A DNA stretch of 64,000 nt, from contig NZ_JAJNCT010000014.1 in assembly GCF_021026195.1 (NCBI RefSeq), positions 62,001 to 126,000 on the forward strand. The letters are read 5' to 3'. The notes beneath the pieces are model-generated. The model was not told the DNA's origin. It did no database searches and saw only the letters and a list, made by a program, of their open reading frames with translations. The DNA comes from Comamonas koreensis (GTDB lineage: Bacteria; Pseudomonadota; Gammaproteobacteria; Burkholderiales; Burkholderiaceae_C). Positions 62,535-64,000 of this stretch are shown in pieces (positions within the stretch are counted from its first letter, which is position 1; each line of letters begins with the position of its first letter). Both the position numbers and the translations under genes were made by a program.

Positions 62535-63331
62535 CCTTGCGCAAGCCCGGCTTTCCAGCACGCGGTGCCATGCCTGTCAGCACCAAGCCGCAGGCCAGCA
62601 ACGTGCATCGGCAATGGGCCCGGCTGCCTGCAGAGCTGTCGCCCGTGCCAATGGCGGTGCGTGAGTCGCTGGGGCCTGAGAGCGTGGATTTCACCTCGGC
62701 GCGCTTGCGCATGGTGCAGCGCCTGGCCGCATCGGGGGTGGAGCACACCCGGGTGCTCAAAGTGATGAATTCCGTGCTGCGTCACCAGTTTGTTGACAGT
62801 GCACTGGCGGTTCAGGCCTATGAGGACACCAGTTTGCCTATAGGATTGGGGCAGACCATCTCCAAACCCAGCGTGGTGGCGCGGATGTGTGAATTGCTGC
62901 TGCAATCACCGGCGGGGAAAATGGGCCTGGGCCGTATTTTGGAAATCGGCACCGGCTGCGGTTACCAGGCGGCGGTTCTGAGCCTGATGGCCAAGGAGGT
63001 GTATACCATTGAGCGGCTGCGTGCGTTGCATGAAAAGGCGCGGGTCAACCTGCGGCCTTTGCGGCTGGCCAATGTGCACCTGATCCTCGGTGATGGCATG
63101 CTGGGTTTTGAAAAAGGCGCGCCTTATGCCGGCATCATCGCAGCGGCTGGCGGGGATTCGGTCCCCCAGGCCTGGTGTGACCAGCTGGCTGAAGGCGGCC
63201 GGCTCGTGGCCCCGGTGATGGGGCCGGGCCAGCAACAGGTTTTGCTCGTTGTGGACCGCAGTGCTGATGGGTTTCAGCGCACGGTTCTGGAGCATGTTCA
63301 TTTCGTGCCCCTAAAATCGGGGCTTGGTTAA
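62531..63331 (+). CDS. pcm: Protein-L-isoaspartate O-methyltransferase
   Basis: 266 residues. SAM motif RILEIGTGCGYQAAVLS at about 135-150, preceded by PIGLGQTISKP, the substrate loop of PCMT. It starts repair of damaged aspartyl residues. GTG 62531 overlaps the surE stop. The first 50 or so residues are an extension compared with the E. coli enzyme (208 residues); an internal start is possible. Confidence 0.93.
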   Translation: MTLRKPGFPARGAMPVSTKPQASNVHRQWARLPAELSPVPMAVRESLGPESVDFTSARLRMVQRLAASGVEHTRVLKVMNSVLRHQFVDSALAVQAYEDTSLPIGLGQTISKPSVVARMCELLLQSPAGKMGLGRILEIGTGCGYQAAVLSLMAKEVYTIERLRALHEKARVNLRPLRLANVHLILGDGMLGFEKGAPYAGIIAAAGGDSVPQAWCDQLAEGGRLVAPVMGPGQQQVLLVVDRSADGFQRTVLEHVHFVPLKSGLG

Positions 63332-63342
63332 GAAGGATAGGT

Positions 63343-64000
63343 ATGTTGGATTCACGTGGTGTTTTGACGTGGGGTGCCGGTGTGGTGGCAGCCATGGTGC
63401 TGGCAGGATGCGGTAGTACATCGCTGAACCAGGCGCCCGTGGAGGATCGGGGCCTTTCGGCAGGCCGCACGCCGACATCGACCTCGGCCACGCCGCCGCG
63501 CATTGATCCCGCCACCCTGCCTGGCGCAGAAAACGCTGGCAAGCCCGGTTACTACACCGTCAAGCCCGGCGAGACCCTGATGCGCATCGCCGCCGACAAC
63601 GGCCAGAACTGGCGCGATATTGCGCGCTGGAGCAATCTGGAAAATCCCAACGTGATCGAAGTGGGCCAGGTGCTGCGCGTGGTGCCGCCGGCGGCGGCGA
63701 CCGCCAGCGCTGCCCCGGCAGCCACGGCACCTGCGGTGACGGGCGCGAACACGCCAGCGGCTACGCCTGCACCGGCTCCCGCGCCTGCGGCAGCAGCGTC
63801 TGCCCCCGCCGCAGCCGATGGCAACCTGGGCTTTATCTGGCCTTCATCGGGCGCCGTGATTGCGGGCTTTGACGATGCGCGCAACAAGGGCCTGGACATT
63901 GGCGGCAAGGCCGGCGACCCGGTTGTGGCCGCCGCTGATGGCCGCGTGATCTACTCCGGTGCCGGCCTGCGCGGCTACGGCAACCTGATTCTGATCAAGC
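63343..64000 (+). CDS. nlpD: Peptidoglycan hydrolase activator NlpD, N-terminal part
   Basis: Cut by the right edge after about 219 residues. Lipoprotein signal GVVAAMVLAGC, a LysM domain (GYYTVKPGETLMRIAADNGQ), an Ala/Pro-rich linker and the start of a LytM/M23 domain (GLDIGGKAGDPVVAAADGRV). NlpD activates the amidase AmiC during division; rpoS usually follows outside this window. Confidence 0.92.
   Translation, partial: MLDSRGVLTWGAGVVAAMVLAGCGSTSLNQAPVEDRGLSAGRTPTSTSATPPRIDPATLPGAENAGKPGYYTVKPGETLMRIAADNGQNWRDIARWSNLENPNVIEVGQVLRVVPPAAATASAAPAATAPAVTGANTPAATPAPAPAPAAAASAPAAADGNLGFIWPSSGAVIAGFDDARNKGLDIGGKAGDPVVAAADGRVIYSGAGLRGYGNLILIK

Overview
The window is high-GC chromosomal DNA from a betaproteobacterium of the Comamonadaceae, most likely Comamonas or a close relative. 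The strongest pointer is a complete protocatechuate 4,5-cleavage operon in the order tautomerase, transporter, hydratase, aldolase, PDC hydrolase, dioxygenase small and large subunits, CHMS dehydrogenase. That is the pmdUKEFDABC order described for Comamonas. The methylcitrate operon with acnD and prpF, the ScfR-type regulator, and surE-pcm-nlpD fit the same group. No rRNA, tRNA, CRISPR array or intact insertion sequence was seen.

Layout. 1-1968: a stressosome module (rsbR, rsbS, rsbT and a partial rsbX/spoIIE-like gene) on the minus strand, running off the left edge. 2.0-4.45 kb: very small genes, then about 1.5 kb without a convincing gene and an AT-rich leader. 4.4-10.1 kb: one giant secreted protein built of DUF11-type repeats, with a possible one-base frameshift in its signal peptide. 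10.2-15.8 kb: a minus-strand operon with otsBA (trehalose), an acyl-CoA-dehydrogenase-like protein, a PIG-L deacetylase, a SAM methyltransferase and a family 2 glycosyltransferase. 16.1-19.6 kb: ku and ligD (non-homologous end joining). 19.8-20.5 kb: more small genes. 20.8-22.0 kb: an AT-richer VapBC45-type toxin-antitoxin pair. 22.1-28.4 kb: a TetR repressor with three operators, three MFS exporters, a GNAT acetyltransferase and a LysR regulator.

28.4-36.4 kb: an ScfR-type regulator divergent from a thioesterase-prpC-acnD-prpF-lyase operon for propionate, with TTYGC repeats between them. 36.5-39.2 kb: a NarL-type response regulator, a protein of unknown function and a PAS histidine kinase. 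39.3-45.6 kb: a GbsR/MarR-type regulator with a perfect palindromic operator and an RND efflux pump. 45.7-47.5 kb: small stress-type proteins, including a paralogue of the one at 19.8 kb, a DUF883/ElaB-like protein and an exported protein. 47.7-55.4 kb: the pmd operon. 55.5-61.5 kb: an aldo/keto reductase, then a minus-strand operon (cupin dioxygenase, MFS carrier, zinc alcohol dehydrogenase, SDR) with a divergent LysR regulator. 61.8-64.0 kb: surE, pcm and the start of nlpD.

How the parts fit. The cupin resembles 2,4'-dihydroxyacetophenone dioxygenases, which release 4-hydroxybenzoate. Together with three oxidoreductases and a carrier beside the pmd operon, this suggests an uncharacterised pathway that trims aromatic side chains and feeds protocatechuate cleavage. 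The left part has a stress theme: stressosome, trehalose, end joining, and many tiny hydrophilic proteins with strong ribosome binding sites. Two regions deserve most attention: the 55-61 kb catabolic cluster, and the trehalose/PIG-L/methyltransferase/glycosyltransferase operon whose product is unknown.
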